A stretch of DNA of 64,000 nucleotides, taken from NCBI RefSeq assembly GCF_900101765.1, contig NZ_LT627735.1, positions 868,001 through 932,000 on the forward strand, written 5' to 3'. This document shows, one piece after another, positions 44,353-54,170 of the stretch. Below the pieces are notes generated by a model. It saw nothing but the letters and a program-made list of their open reading frames with translations. It was not told the DNA's origin and did no database searches. The stretch is from Nonlabens sp. Hel1_33_55. Lineage in GTDB: Bacteria > Bacteroidota > Bacteroidia > Flavobacteriales > Flavobacteriaceae. A program made the translations under genes and the position numbers. Positions within the stretch are counted from its first letter, which is position 1; every line of letters begins with the position of its first letter.

Positions 44353-45165
44353 ATGGAGAGATTACCTAGAGCAGCCATTTTTGCAATTATTGGCGTTGTT
44401 TTATTTATCATTATTGTCATCAAAAGTTCTGTGGTCATCGATGCTGGTCAAGCTGGAGTTTTGTTTAGACCTTTTAGCGACGGTGTTGATACTGAAAACA
44501 CATATGGTGAAGGTTTTCACATTATTGCACCATGGAACGATATGATCATCTATCCCGTGAGACAACTGTCTGTAAGCGATAAAATGAAAGTGTTATCTGT
44601 GAATGGATTGGAAGTTCAGGTGGACGGTACAGTTTGGTATCAACCACAGTATGATAAGCTTCCTTATTTACACCAGGAAAAAGGACGTAATTATGAAACC
44701 GAGATTCTTGAACCTGCTATAAGCGCAGCAGCAAGAAGCGTGGTAGGTCGATATACACCAGAACAATTATATTCTAGTAAACGCGACGTCATTCAAACCG
44801 AAATTCTGGATGAAGTTCGTAGAGAATTGAAAACTCAATATGTACAGGTAAACCGTGTTCTTGTTGAAGATGTAACATTACCACCTAAAATTAAAGAGGC
44901 TATTGAACGCAAGCTGCGACAGGAGCAAGAGTCATTGGAATATGAATTCCGTTTAACTAAGGCAACAAAAGAAGCAGAGCGTCAAAAGATTGATGCTGAA
45001 GGTAAAGCAGTAGCAAATACAATTCTAAGTGCATCCTTAACTGATAAGATTCTAACTGAAAAAGGAATTGAAGCTACTTTGCAGTTAGCACAATCACCAA
45101 ATGCCAAAGTTGTAGTTGTAGGTTCTGGAGACAGTGGATTACCAATCATTCTAGGTAATCAATAA
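44353..45165 (+). CDS. prohibitin-family (SPFH) membrane protein
   Basis: A 270-residue SPFH/band 7 protein. One N-terminal membrane span (AIFAIIGVVLFIIIVI) is followed by the SPFH domain (VVIDAGQAGVLFRPFSDGV, GLEVQVDGTVWYQPQ) and a coiled-coil region rich in Glu/Lys/Ala. Such proteins form large ring assemblies that influence membrane proteases and microdomains. Last gene of the rightward run; a shared hairpin terminator follows. Confidence 0.9.
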   Translation: MERLPRAAIFAIIGVVLFIIIVIKSSVVIDAGQAGVLFRPFSDGVDTENTYGEGFHIIAPWNDMIIYPVRQLSVSDKMKVLSVNGLEVQVDGTVWYQPQYDKLPYLHQEKGRNYETEILEPAISAAARSVVGRYTPEQLYSSKRDVIQTEILDEVRRELKTQYVQVNRVLVEDVTLPPKIKEAIERKLRQEQESLEYEFRLTKATKEAERQKIDAEGKAVANTILSASLTDKILTEKGIEATLQLAQSPNAKVVVVGSGDSGLPIILGNQ

Positions 45166-45188
45166 CAAGCTTAGTTGAATATTTTTGA

Positions 45189-45230
45189 ATCAGGCATGAA
45201 AGCCATCTAGCTTTTATGCCTGATTTTCTT
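45189..45230. terminator. bidirectional terminator
   Basis: ATCAGGCAT and GAAAGC pair with GCTTTT and ATGCCTGAT around a 6-nt loop, with T-rich flanks on both strands. The stop codon of the converging HHH gene (45214) lies inside the hairpin. Confidence 0.85.
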
Positions 45231-45780
45231 TTGCTGATAATTGTTGTGCTTGCCCTTTCCAATCATCTCTTTGGATTCTGCCAGGAAAGAAATCAATCAA
45301 AGCTGTTATAGCTTCCATATCTTTTTCAGTCATATTTGCTAGTTGGCTAAAATTGTAAATACCAATAGAATTCAATTTCTCTTCAATGAATGGGCCTATT
45401 CCAACAATCTTTTGAAAGTCATCCTTATTGTGGCGATCACCACGACCTAATGATTGGAAGTCCAATCTATCTTCTGCAATAGTCAATTTAGCATCATTGC
45501 TCAAGGAACCAGAACGTTCCCTAGTTTTTAACGCTCGAATAGGACCTGGCCTACTTAATTCATCAATTTCAATGCGTTTGCTGGTATCGCCTTTTTCTAT
45601 AGCCGAATTTTCATTGTCTTTTTCAGGAGTTGACGATGCAAGTGGTACTGCCACTTTCTCTGTCTTAACGACAATAGTTTTATTGGATGAGTTCCCAAAG
45701 AAATAACCAATCACAAAGGCACCAAACAACATCATCACTAGAATAGCATAGAAAGTCCAATTGGCCAGAATATCTTCCAT
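45214..45780 (-). CDS. membrane-anchored helix-hairpin-helix protein
   Basis: A 188-residue protein: one N-terminal span (FYAILVMMLFGAFVIGYFFG), a low-complexity charged linker, then a C-terminal helix-hairpin-helix domain (FQKIVGIGPFIEEKLNSIGIYNFSQ) of the kind that follows 'DDL..I.GIGP' patterns. HHH units often bind DNA or act as protein modules; a membrane anchor is unusual for the former. It starts 5 nt downstream of the OmpA-type gene, so they form a pair. Confidence 0.8.
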   Translation of the reverse strand: MEDILANWTFYAILVMMLFGAFVIGYFFGNSSNKTIVVKTEKVAVPLASSTPEKDNENSAIEKGDTSKRIEIDELSRPGPIRALKTRERSGSLSNDAKLTIAEDRLDFQSLGRGDRHNKDDFQKIVGIGPFIEEKLNSIGIYNFSQLANMTEKDMEAITALIDFFPGRIQRDDWKGQAQQLSAKENQA

Positions 45781-45785
45781 ATCTA

Positions 45786-46877
45786 TTATTTGATTACAAG
45801 TATTACACTTAAATTATTTCCAGAGCCACCAGCATTTTGCTCACCACGAGCTACTGATTGAATTCTATTTGATGATATACCACTTTGTAGAAGAATTTTT
45901 CTTACTGTACCAGCGTTATCCCTAGAGATTGCATAATTATCATTAGCATCACCTTCATTATCAGTGTAGCTGTAAGCATAAACTTTACTTCCAGGATTTT
46001 CACTCAATAATTTCTTTATCGTGGTGGAGTAGGACGTAAACTTTTGATCTCCATAAAAATACTTCCCTTGAAATCCAGATGTGAACTTCCTAGAAGCAAG
46101 AACTGCTTTTGTCTCTGTAGCTCCATCAGTAGAAGAAGGCGTTGAATTCTCAGTAAGATCTGTTGAGGATGAATTGGTGGATATGCGCCCATTGATTTCC
46201 ATAGCAACACCGCCGTTAGCAGAACCAGAACTAAAATTAAGATTATTTACCGCAGAGGTAGCAATAATTCTATCTGCAGGAATTCCTGTATTGGTCAATA
46301 AGTTTTTTAAATAATCTGCTCTACCAGTCCCAGTGTTTGGCGACTCGATGGGATCCGTATATCCGGTAATCTTTAAAGTTGAACCAGGGTTTTTGTCCAA
46401 AAACGATTTAATACTAATTCCATACTCTCTACAGGAATAAGGGATTTTTACACGACCCTGATTTTGAAAAACCACTGAGAATGCACTGCAATCAATCAGT
46501 TTGGAATTATCAGGTAAAGAGATATTAAATGGTACTGCTGGGCGATTTATATTTTCAGCATTCAAATCATCACTTTGCTGGTTAATGCCGTTTAAGTCAT
46601 CTAGTTCAAGTCCTGAAGAATTATCTGTAGAATTATTTAAGGAATCAGTCGACTCTAATTGGATATCACTCATATCCTCAGTGCTTGTTGCTCCTAAATT
46701 AGTAGAATCTTCAAAAGATAAATCTGTAGCAATTCCTACATCACTTAATTCTTCATTTGATTGGTTCAAAGCGTCACTTCCAAAGGTATAAGTATCGCCC
46801 ATCGTGTAGGAAAGAAGTCCTATACACAAAACGGCATAAAAAATAAAAACCAAGAGGCCTACAAAAAAACTCTTCAC
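45786..46877 (-). CDS. OmpA-family protein with two OmpA-like modules
   Basis: A 363-residue protein beginning with a membrane span (FVGLLVFIFYAVLCIGLLSY) that looks uncleaved. A Ser/Asp/Asn-rich low-complexity region (about 35-115) follows, then two OmpA C-terminal-like modules (KITGYTDPIESPNTGTGRADYL and AYSYTDNEGDANDNYAISRDNA). The modules normally bind peptidoglycan, so it probably tethers the inner membrane to the wall. Paired with the HHH gene. Confidence 0.82.
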   Translation of the reverse strand: MKSFFVGLLVFIFYAVLCIGLLSYTMGDTYTFGSDALNQSNEELSDVGIATDLSFEDSTNLGATSTEDMSDIQLESTDSLNNSTDNSSGLELDDLNGINQQSDDLNAENINRPAVPFNISLPDNSKLIDCSAFSVVFQNQGRVKIPYSCREYGISIKSFLDKNPGSTLKITGYTDPIESPNTGTGRADYLKNLLTNTGIPADRIIATSAVNNLNFSSGSANGGVAMEINGRISTNSSSTDLTENSTPSSTDGATETKAVLASRKFTSGFQGKYFYGDQKFTSYSTTIKKLLSENPGSKVYAYSYTDNEGDANDNYAISRDNAGTVRKILLQSGISSNRIQSVARGEQNAGGSGNNLSVILVIK

Positions 46878-46940
46878 TTCAAAAGATTTTGATAAAGATA
46901 ACTGCTTAAGTCATAAGTTCACCAACATGTTAACTATAAG

Positions 46941-47345
46941 TTAATGCTGATCCAAAAATTTAGATTTTAAATCAGTTGTAGGAATCATGCAATTGTCTTT
47001 TTTACCGAACCAATCATACCTATTTCTAGCTATAAAATCGTAAACCGTGTTTGTAATGAATTTAGGTAAAATGACAAAAATGTAAACTAAAGAAATAGGG
47101 CCTTTCAAGTCCTTAGCGATGCGCAAAGCAGCACTAGCTTTTATGTAAGCCTTGTTTTCTTTGATCAAGATAATGCTATCGATTTTTGAACGATCAATGT
47201 TATGTTTTGCTAAGAGTTCTTCACCTATGTCACTTTGTAATGCGGCAAATCTGAATTCATCTTTAGGATCATGTTCAATAATAAAAGTGACCGCCTTATT
47301 GCAGAGATTACAAACGCCATCAAAAAGTACAATCTTCTTTTCCAT
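46941..47345 (-). CDS. thiol-disulfide oxidoreductase DCC-family protein
   Basis: A 134-residue protein of the DCC (DUF393) family, named for the Asp-Cys-x-x-Cys start: FDGVCNLCNKAV with Cys12 and Cys15. RNRYDWFGK near the end is also typical. A thioredoxin-like role is assumed for the family. Its start codon overlaps the mutS2 stop by one base, so it is co-translated with mutS2. Confidence 0.88.
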   Translation of the reverse strand: MEKKIVLFDGVCNLCNKAVTFIIEHDPKDEFRFAALQSDIGEELLAKHNIDRSKIDSIILIKENKAYIKASAALRIAKDLKGPISLVYIFVILPKFITNTVYDFIARNRYDWFGKKDNCMIPTTDLKSKFLDQH

Positions 47346-49510
47346 TATTTCTTTACGGGTTCTAGTTGCTCCAGGCTAACTAAAGTAGTAAACATTCCAT
47401 AGTTCACGGTTGCCTTACCTTTTTCAATATTATCAATGGTTCCTATGGATTTTGAATCGATTAACCGTACGCGCTCATTGAGCTTAAAAGTATGTTTTGG
47501 TTTCTCTTCAACCACAACTTTCGGCTTTTCTGCCTGCCGTTCTTTGCGTATTTTGGTGACTTTTTGGATCACTTCATTTTCCACTTGTTTTTGCTTGCCT
47601 TGTGCCTTTTTAGCCTCAGATTTTTTTGCTGGTTTTGGTTGTCGTTTTACATTTTCAGTAATAACCAACTTCATAAGCTCATCCAGTAAAAGGCGCTTCT
47701 TTTTATTATTTGAAAAATCCTTAGCAAGCTGGTCAAACTTTTTACCCAGTTGAATGTGCCTTTGATAGGTATCGTATAATTCTTGAAAATCCTCCAGCTT
47801 TTGTTTGACTCTATCTTGAGTATCTTCTAATTTGTTCGCAGTTTGCGTTGCGCGCACTTCCTTATCACGCAGGGAAGCATTGTTTTTTCTTAAATCAGAT
47901 CGCTCTTTTTGCAATGCAGCAATAGATTTATCAAAACGTATTTTACCACGTTCCACTTTCTTTTTGGCCTTGTTAATTAAAGAAAACGGTATCCCATTCT
48001 TTTGGGCAACCTCAAAGGTGAAGGAACTACCAGCCTCGCCTAATTGTAATTGATAAATGGGCTCCAGCGATTGAGCATCAAACAGCATATTTGCGTTTGT
48101 CATTTCCTCCAGCTCATTTGCAAGCATCTTGAGGTTGGTGTAGTGCGTGGTTATAATTCCGTACGATTTTCTGGCGTATAGTTCTTCCAGCATACTTTCT
48201 GCAAGGGCGCCACCTAATTCTGGATCTGAACCAGTTCCAAATTCATCTATAAGAAAAAGTGTTTTATCATCTGCCTTACGCAAAAAACCTCGCATATTCT
48301 TCAACCGGTAGCTATAGGTACTCAATTGATTGTCGATACTTTGATTATCTCCTATGTCAGTTAGAATCGTATGGAAAAAACAAACCCTACTTTTCTCATG
48401 TACAGGTAGCAGCATACCAGATTGAAGCATCACCTGTAGTAAACCGATTGTTTTTAAGGTGATGGATTTACCACCGGCATTAGGTCCAGAGATTACGATA
48501 ATTCTGTTTTCTGGCGCTAGTCGTATACTTTGTGGATACGTTTTTTGGTCTCTTTCTTTATTGGCAACCATCAGTAATGGATGGTAAGCATCTACAAGAT
48601 CTAATTCTAGATGTTCCACGACCATTGGTAATAAACCATTGATTTTACGAGCATATTTAGCTTTTGCAGCAATCACATCCGTCTGTGTGAGATAAGCACG
48701 TTGCTCTTCAAAATCTTCAATGAAATACCTCATAAAATCGGTCAGCTCCTTTAGAATGCGCTGTATTTCCTCATGTTCCTCAATCTCTAATTCTGACAGC
48801 TTTCGCGAAAGCGTCAAAACACGCTCCGGTTCGATATACGTGATGCTACCCGTTTTTGAGCTGCCCATGATCTTACCTTTTACTCTGCGGCGGTGCATGG
48901 AACGTACTGCTAGAACACGCCGATTGTCCACAACACTTTCACGGATCTCATCCAGATATTCCAGTTTGAGATAATGTGTCAAAGCTGCACCAAAGCTGCC
49001 GTTGAGCTGTCCACGCACGCTATTCATTTCCCGGCGTAAATCTTTGAGCACGGGTGATGCATCATCCTTTATCTCACCGAATCGATCCAAAATCTCATCC
49101 ACCTTATCAGGGATTTGAGTGTTGTACTCGATATCTTCTGTTCTAGAAGATAGAACTGGAAATAATTCTGCTGTTTTCTTGAAAAACTTAATGTGTTCAT
49201 TGACAGATCTAGGCAATATCACTAGCCTGCGAATGCTTTCTTTTTCCAGCACACTATTCTCGATTCCCAGCAGTTGTAACTCGCGATCAATGGGATCAAA
49301 ACCATGATTGGGAATGGCATAATCAGAATTGAAAGAAGCAAAATATTCACTGGTGTGAGAAAGAGCTTCCATGATGGCGGCTCTATTATCAAGTGGCCTC
49401 ACTTTTGAAAGTGCGGTTTTGCCGTCATCTGTGCTGCAATAAATGATGGCTTGTTCAACTACTTTGTCAAACTCTATATCCTGTAATGTCTTTCTGGAAA
49501 TTTTCCTCAT
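47345..49510 (-). CDS. mutS2: MutS2-type ATPase without visible Smr domain
   Basis: A MutS2 homolog of 721 residues using the ATG at 49508-49510; an upstream TTG overlaps the -7 box and is unlikely. MutS2 proteins act on stalled ribosomes or recombination intermediates. The Walker A box SGPNAGGKSITLK, LFLIDEFGTGSDP (Walker B) and TTHYTNLK are intact. After a long coiled coil and a basic linker it ends with a KOW-like segment (NERVRLIDSKSIGTIDNIEKG); the nuclease Smr domain of the Bacillus form is absent. A palindrome copy encodes TLSRKLSE. Confidence 0.92.
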   Translation of the reverse strand: MRKISRKTLQDIEFDKVVEQAIIYCSTDDGKTALSKVRPLDNRAAIMEALSHTSEYFASFNSDYAIPNHGFDPIDRELQLLGIENSVLEKESIRRLVILPRSVNEHIKFFKKTAELFPVLSSRTEDIEYNTQIPDKVDEILDRFGEIKDDASPVLKDLRREMNSVRGQLNGSFGAALTHYLKLEYLDEIRESVVDNRRVLAVRSMHRRRVKGKIMGSSKTGSITYIEPERVLTLSRKLSELEIEEHEEIQRILKELTDFMRYFIEDFEEQRAYLTQTDVIAAKAKYARKINGLLPMVVEHLELDLVDAYHPLLMVANKERDQKTYPQSIRLAPENRIIVISGPNAGGKSITLKTIGLLQVMLQSGMLLPVHEKSRVCFFHTILTDIGDNQSIDNQLSTYSYRLKNMRGFLRKADDKTLFLIDEFGTGSDPELGGALAESMLEELYARKSYGIITTHYTNLKMLANELEEMTNANMLFDAQSLEPIYQLQLGEAGSSFTFEVAQKNGIPFSLINKAKKKVERGKIRFDKSIAALQKERSDLRKNNASLRDKEVRATQTANKLEDTQDRVKQKLEDFQELYDTYQRHIQLGKKFDQLAKDFSNNKKKRLLLDELMKLVITENVKRQPKPAKKSEAKKAQGKQKQVENEVIQKVTKIRKERQAEKPKVVVEEKPKHTFKLNERVRLIDSKSIGTIDNIEKGKATVNYGMFTTLVSLEQLEPVKK
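48798..48813. repeat. 16-bp palindrome copy 14 (15/16)
   Basis: AGCTTTCGCGAAAGCG inside mutS2, read as LSRK. Confidence 0.9.
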
Positions 49511-49519
49511 ATGATTTGA

Positions 49520-49527
49520 CAAAAATA
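49520..49527 (-). promoter_or_regulatory. -7 box of mutS2
   Basis: Minus-strand TATTTTTG ends 9 nt before the ATG at 49510; its TTG would otherwise be mistaken for a start codon. Confidence 0.55.
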
Positions 49528-49667
49528 GGGTAGTAGTGCCGTTCCCGTGAGTTGGTTGGTGGTTTTTTAACGGTACTCAATGGTTATAAAGGAAGTTGTG
49601 AATAGATTATAGTAGATGATTCTATCATAAATATTATGAGATTGTAACTTTACGGGAAAAGATTATC

Positions 49668-50339
49668 ATGCCCGTGAAAATTGATCCCAGTTGGAAGGAA
49701 GTATTGAGAGAAGAATTCAATAAAGAATACTTTGAAAACCTTATCACCTTTGTCAAACAGGAATATGAAACCAAGACCTGTTATCCACCAGGAAATAAAA
49801 TTTTTGCGGCTTTTGATCGCACGCCTTTTGAAGATGTGAAAGTTGTGATTTTGGGTCAAGATCCCTACCATGGTGCTGGACAAGCTAATGGTCTTTGCTT
49901 TTCTGTGGCAGATGGTATTACTCACCCGCCATCCTTGATTAATATATTTAAGGAACAACAACGAGATATCGATTTGAGAAAGCCATACCCTAAATCTGGA
50001 AACTTAGAACACTGGGCAGATCAAGGCGTTTTACTTTTGAATGCCACACTAACTGTAGAAGCTGGTAAGGCTGGAAGCCACCAGAAAAAAGGTTGGGAGC
50101 AGTTTACAGATCAAGTTATCAAGACACTTGCGGAAGAGCGTGAAAAGCTGGTGTTTATGCTTTGGGGCAGTTTTGCAAAAAGTAAACTAAAATTGATTGA
50201 TGAGAAAAAGCATTTTGTCCTGACCTCTGGACATCCATCACCTTTGAGTGCCAACCGAGGTTACTGGTTTGACAACAAACATTTCTCAAGATGCAATCGC
50301 TATTTAAAGGAACAGGGCAAGAAACCTATTGACTGGTAA
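49668..50339 (+). CDS. ung: uracil-DNA glycosylase
   Basis: Ung removes uracil from DNA. The 223-residue family-1 enzyme has the water-activating motif ILGQDPYHGAGQANGLCFS (Asp65), PPSLINIFKE, GVLLLNATLTVE, and the intercalation loop TSGHPSPLSANRG with the catalytic His. It is divergent from mutS2 and ends 1 nt from the converging solute-binding-protein gene. Confidence 0.97.
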   Translation: MPVKIDPSWKEVLREEFNKEYFENLITFVKQEYETKTCYPPGNKIFAAFDRTPFEDVKVVILGQDPYHGAGQANGLCFSVADGITHPPSLINIFKEQQRDIDLRKPYPKSGNLEHWADQGVLLLNATLTVEAGKAGSHQKKGWEQFTDQVIKTLAEEREKLVFMLWGSFAKSKLKLIDEKKHFVLTSGHPSPLSANRGYWFDNKHFSRCNRYLKEQGKKPIDW

Positions 50340-50340
50340 A

Positions 50341-51216
50341 CTACTCTTCCTCGTCTGGAAAAGGTAAATTATAAAGAAGATCATCTAATTGAATAGGCTC
50401 CTTGGAGATACCTACATTCAAGAATTGTTCACTGATTTTAGCAACTGTTTTTGCATCCAACTGTTGATCTGTAAACTCAGTTCTCAATAGCCATTGTTGT
50501 ACGTCACCAACCTGCAAATCATAATGTGAAGCTATAGTACGGTCAATGCTCGGTATCTCTTTAAAATCAGCAGAATACTTATTAATTATTTGCAGCATTT
50601 TAATCAACGCTTCTTCCTTTTCTGCAATGCATTTGTCTGTTGCAGCAATCACAAAACTGGGCCATGGCGTTGCTATTGTTTCCAGTCTTTTGAAGATACC
50701 TTGATCCACATAAGGCTGTGTCATATAGCGTTCCCATAGGAATAATTGTGCCTGGTCTGTACTCAATGATTTAACAGCGCCATCAAGAGTATTCACAAGA
50801 TCAAATTTTAGCTCATCTGGATTCCAATCATGCCTTTTGGCAAGCAGGAAGCTCATCAAATGAGAACCGCTACCAAAACGACTTATGGCAATCACTGGAT
50901 CATCAAGTTGAGCAGTATCTTCAATAATTAGGCTTGCTGGAGCGTGTACACCCCACAATAAAGGTGATTCAACATACACCTGTAGAATTTTAGATGGATT
51001 GCCAGCTGTTATATCCTTAATGATTCCGTCGGTCAAAATACAGGCCACATCCAACTCGCCATCTCTTAATGCTTGGCACATTCTACCGGTACCTTCTGGT
51101 ATGTCCTGCCAGTTTAAATCTATGTTCGCTTTCGCGAAAGCGTCATCCTCTATAGCTAGATGCCATGGTAGATTGAAATGTTCTGGAACGCCACCTATAT
51201 TGATTTTAGTTCTCAT
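50341..51216 (-). CDS. periplasmic-binding-protein-fold protein lacking a signal peptide
   Basis: A 291-residue protein resembling NMT1/THI5-type substrate-binding proteins (KINIGGVPEHFNLPWHLAIED, GTGRMCQALRDGELDVACILTDG, SRFGSGSHLMSFLLA). No signal peptide or lipobox is present and no permease or ATPase gene is nearby, so it is probably a cytosolic binding protein or enzyme. It follows ppk1 by 1 nt, the last gene of a four-gene operon. A palindrome copy encodes DAFAKANID near the N-terminus. Confidence 0.78.
   Translation of the reverse strand: MRTKINIGGVPEHFNLPWHLAIEDDAFAKANIDLNWQDIPEGTGRMCQALRDGELDVACILTDGIIKDITAGNPSKILQVYVESPLLWGVHAPASLIIEDTAQLDDPVIAISRFGSGSHLMSFLLAKRHDWNPDELKFDLVNTLDGAVKSLSTDQAQLFLWERYMTQPYVDQGIFKRLETIATPWPSFVIAATDKCIAEKEEALIKMLQIINKYSADFKEIPSIDRTIASHYDLQVGDVQQWLLRTEFTDQQLDAKTVAKISEQFLNVGISKEPIQLDDLLYNLPFPDEEE
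51127..51142. repeat. 16-bp palindrome copy 15 (16/16)
   Basis: Exact copy in the binding-protein gene, read as AFAKA. Confidence 0.95.
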
Positions 51217-51217
51217 T

Positions 51218-53305
51218 CTATGCGTTGTGTTTTTTCTTCAGATAATTATAAATTACTTGTTGGGAGCGTACTGGATTATCCTTATCAGTCTCTACAAAAG
51301 GATTATTTTCTTGAGGTGTATGGATTCGAGCCTTGATATTATCATTCAATTGAACCTCAAGAATCTCATCGAGTTCCTGAAAAATATCTTCGTCATAAAT
51401 AGGAGCGAGTACCTCTATACGTCTATCAAGATTGCGAGACATCCAGTCTGCACTGCCCATAAACATTAATGGTTCTCCATTATTGTGGAACTTGTAAATA
51501 CGGCCGTGTTCCAAATAGCGATCCACTATAGACGTCATATGGATGTTGTCGCTTATTTGATCCAGTTGTGGGATCAAGCTTGAAAAACCTCTCACGATCA
51601 AACGTATCTTGACTCCAGCCTGGCTTGCCTTATACAACAGCTTTATCATTCCAGGATCTTCCAGCTGATTCATTTTTGCCGTGATACTTGCTGGCTTACC
51701 ATCTTTGGCAGAGTCTGTTTCTTTGCGAATGAGATCCTCAAAAGTGCTGCGCGTAGTAAATGGCGAAATCAGTAAATGTTTTGCTCTAGGAATAATAAGC
51801 TTGCCTTCCAATACTTTGAAAACCCTAGATAAATCTTTGGTAATTTGCTTGTTAGCAGTGAATAAGCCATGATCACAATAGATTTTGGAAGTTTTCGCAT
51901 TGAAATTTCCTGTTCCTATATAAGCATATCGTTTGGTCTTGTTCTTTTCCTTGCGCAGTACGAGCAGCACCTTGCTATGAACTTTAATTCGCGGATAACT
52001 ATAAATAACCTGCGCGCCATGTTCCTCAAATATGCGACCCCATTTGATATTGTTTTCTTCGTCAAATCTAGCTTTAGCTTCTACAAAAACGGTTACTTTC
52101 TTACCGTTTTTAAGAGCAGTCAATAAAGAATCTGTCAGATCACTCTCGTCTGCAACGCGATACAAACTAATCTTAATCTCCTCAACCTGATCGTCTGTAG
52201 AGCTTTGATCAATAAATTTTTGCACGTAATCAAAAGACATAAACGGAAAATGAACCAATTGGTCTTTCTCCTTTATAACATCAAAATAGTTATTGCCATG
52301 TAAACCTGAATGCTCTAAAACCTCTAGATCTGGAGCGTGAAGTTCAGGATTATTGGTTGGATCTGGAAAACCAAAAAAGTCGTCAAAATTGTGATAAGCG
52401 CCACCAGCTACCATATCAATTTTACCTAACCCAAGACTTTTTCTGATGTTTTTGCGAACGACCTTTGGCATGCCTTCATCGTACAGAAAACGTGTAGGTT
52501 GACCATCAGTTCGTTGTTCTAATGACTCGTAAATTTTATCGGCTAATTCTCCTTCTAGTTCTTGGTCAAGGTAAAGTTCTGCATCTCGAGATAGCTTTAC
52601 AGCATAACATCCTGTTAGCGTTTCCTCCTGAAATAGATGTGGTAATTTCAACTTAATTATATCATCCAGGAAGCAGATGTAGTGTTTTCCATCATTCTGA
52701 GCAATTTCAACAAATCTCTGATCCTCATTAGACGGAATGTTTACAATACCATATTTAGATTCATCTTCAAAAGTCACCAACAAAAACAGCCTTTGATTCT
52801 CAAGGAATATATCACTGTGCTTGCTGGCTTCAACTAATTGAGATTGGACAATGTCTTTTAAATTCTTGTCAAAATAGGAGAGTGCTTCCTTTTTGAATTG
52901 TTGTTTTAATTCGTCTTTTTTTAAAATTACAATTTTGTTGCTTGCGAGTTCTGGAACGATTTGCTCAAAGAATATTTCACCTAAGAGCATTTGTTGATCA
53001 TGCACTTTGCGTAGTAATTGCTTCACAAATTTTGAAGGTCGCAGCGCTAGTTTTTTACGTAGACTCTTATCAACCCGTTTTAATTGTCGCAATTGAGAAA
53101 CCCTAACTCTAAAATACTCATCAAGATTAGAAGAGAAGATGGCGATGAACTTTAGCCGTTCATATAAAGGATTGCTAGTGTCAGCAGCCTCTTGAAGCAC
53201 TCGATCATTGAAGCTAAGCCAATTGATATCTCTATGCTGATACGGGTAATCCTTTAGTTTTTCCACAAGTGCGTTATATGAACTCAAATATTTAAATTGT
53301 TGCAA
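51218..53305 (-). CDS. ppk1: polyphosphate kinase 1
   Basis: Ppk1 makes inorganic polyphosphate from ATP reversibly. The 695-residue protein has the N-terminal domain (NWLSFNDRVLQEA, FIAIFSSNLDEYFRVRV), the head domain, and the phospholipase-D-like catalytic core with HSKVLLVLRKE and YAYIGTGNFNAKTSKIYCDHGL. RGFSSLIPQ and GSADWMSRNLDRRIE complete it. Its start overlaps the nucleoside phosphorylase stop by 14 nt. Confidence 0.97.
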   Translation of the reverse strand: MQQFKYLSSYNALVEKLKDYPYQHRDINWLSFNDRVLQEAADTSNPLYERLKFIAIFSSNLDEYFRVRVSQLRQLKRVDKSLRKKLALRPSKFVKQLLRKVHDQQMLLGEIFFEQIVPELASNKIVILKKDELKQQFKKEALSYFDKNLKDIVQSQLVEASKHSDIFLENQRLFLLVTFEDESKYGIVNIPSNEDQRFVEIAQNDGKHYICFLDDIIKLKLPHLFQEETLTGCYAVKLSRDAELYLDQELEGELADKIYESLEQRTDGQPTRFLYDEGMPKVVRKNIRKSLGLGKIDMVAGGAYHNFDDFFGFPDPTNNPELHAPDLEVLEHSGLHGNNYFDVIKEKDQLVHFPFMSFDYVQKFIDQSSTDDQVEEIKISLYRVADESDLTDSLLTALKNGKKVTVFVEAKARFDEENNIKWGRIFEEHGAQVIYSYPRIKVHSKVLLVLRKEKNKTKRYAYIGTGNFNAKTSKIYCDHGLFTANKQITKDLSRVFKVLEGKLIIPRAKHLLISPFTTRSTFEDLIRKETDSAKDGKPASITAKMNQLEDPGMIKLLYKASQAGVKIRLIVRGFSSLIPQLDQISDNIHMTSIVDRYLEHGRIYKFHNNGEPLMFMGSADWMSRNLDRRIEVLAPIYDEDIFQELDEILEVQLNDNIKARIHTPQENNPFVETDKDNPVRSQQVIYNYLKKKHNA

Positions 53306-54170
53306 TACGATCCAGCGTGAACTGAATCAATTTATCAACCGTTTCATTAGGCTGTTTTGAAAACGCTCCTGTTGCTCGGTTAGCTAGAACGGCGTTCAAT
53401 GATACAGCTCTATGCCCCAGAAGGGCTGCCATAGCATAGATGCCAGAGGTTTCCATCTCTAAATTTGTAATCTGATGCCCATCATAAGAAAAATTGGTGA
53501 TGAGTTGTTTCAATTCTTTATTTGACGGTGCTAATCGCAATCGGCGTGATTGTGGTCCGTAGAATCCAACGTTTGTAATAGTTGTTCCGTTCAACATTTC
53601 AATAGTTTGAAAATGCTTGGATAGTTCTTTGTTACATTGTACGATGTATGGAGTTGCCATATCATCAGATAGTTGCAACTCTTTGACTAGAGCTGCAGCA
53701 AATTTTTTATCCTCGATATCATTATCATACCAATGCAATAAACTGTCAAAGCCGATTCCACGTTGCGATAGCAAGAATGAATCCACCGCAATTTTAGGCT
53801 GTACAGCTCCAGTAGTGCCAATTCTAATAATGTCAAGCGTAGTGAGTTGATCCTTCACCTCACGTGATTCAAAATCTATATTTACCAAAGCATCCAGCTC
53901 ATTGAAAACGATGTCAATATTATCGGTTCCTATACCTGTGGAAATAACACTAATTTCTTTGCCTTTGTAAGTCCCAGTGTGGGTATGAAATTCACGTTTA
54001 GCAATCTTATGCTTAATCGTGTCAAAATATTTCGATACCTCTGGAACACGCTCTGGATCACCTACTGTAATGATAGTATGCGCAAGTTGCTCTGGTTTCA
54101 AATTCAAATGATAGATACTTCCATCACTATTAAGAATCAGCTCAGAATCAGAAAAGACAGATTTATCCAT
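53292..54170 (-). CDS. nucleoside phosphorylase (PNP/UDP family)
   Basis: A 292-residue purine/uridine phosphorylase-family enzyme. Features are the phosphate-binding TVGDPERVPEVSKYF, GIGTDNIDIVFNEL, RIGTTGAVQ, and the substrate end LEMETSGIYAMAALLGHRA. The base specificity is not clear; the uridine-phosphorylase side of the family fits best. It overlaps the ridA stop by 8 nt and ppk1 by 14 nt. Confidence 0.88.
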   Translation of the reverse strand: MDKSVFSDSELILNSDGSIYHLNLKPEQLAHTIITVGDPERVPEVSKYFDTIKHKIAKREFHTHTGTYKGKEISVISTGIGTDNIDIVFNELDALVNIDFESREVKDQLTTLDIIRIGTTGAVQPKIAVDSFLLSQRGIGFDSLLHWYDNDIEDKKFAAALVKELQLSDDMATPYIVQCNKELSKHFQTIEMLNGTTITNVGFYGPQSRRLRLAPSNKELKQLITNFSYDGHQITNLEMETSGIYAMAALLGHRAVSLNAVLANRATGAFSKQPNETVDKLIQFTLDRIATI

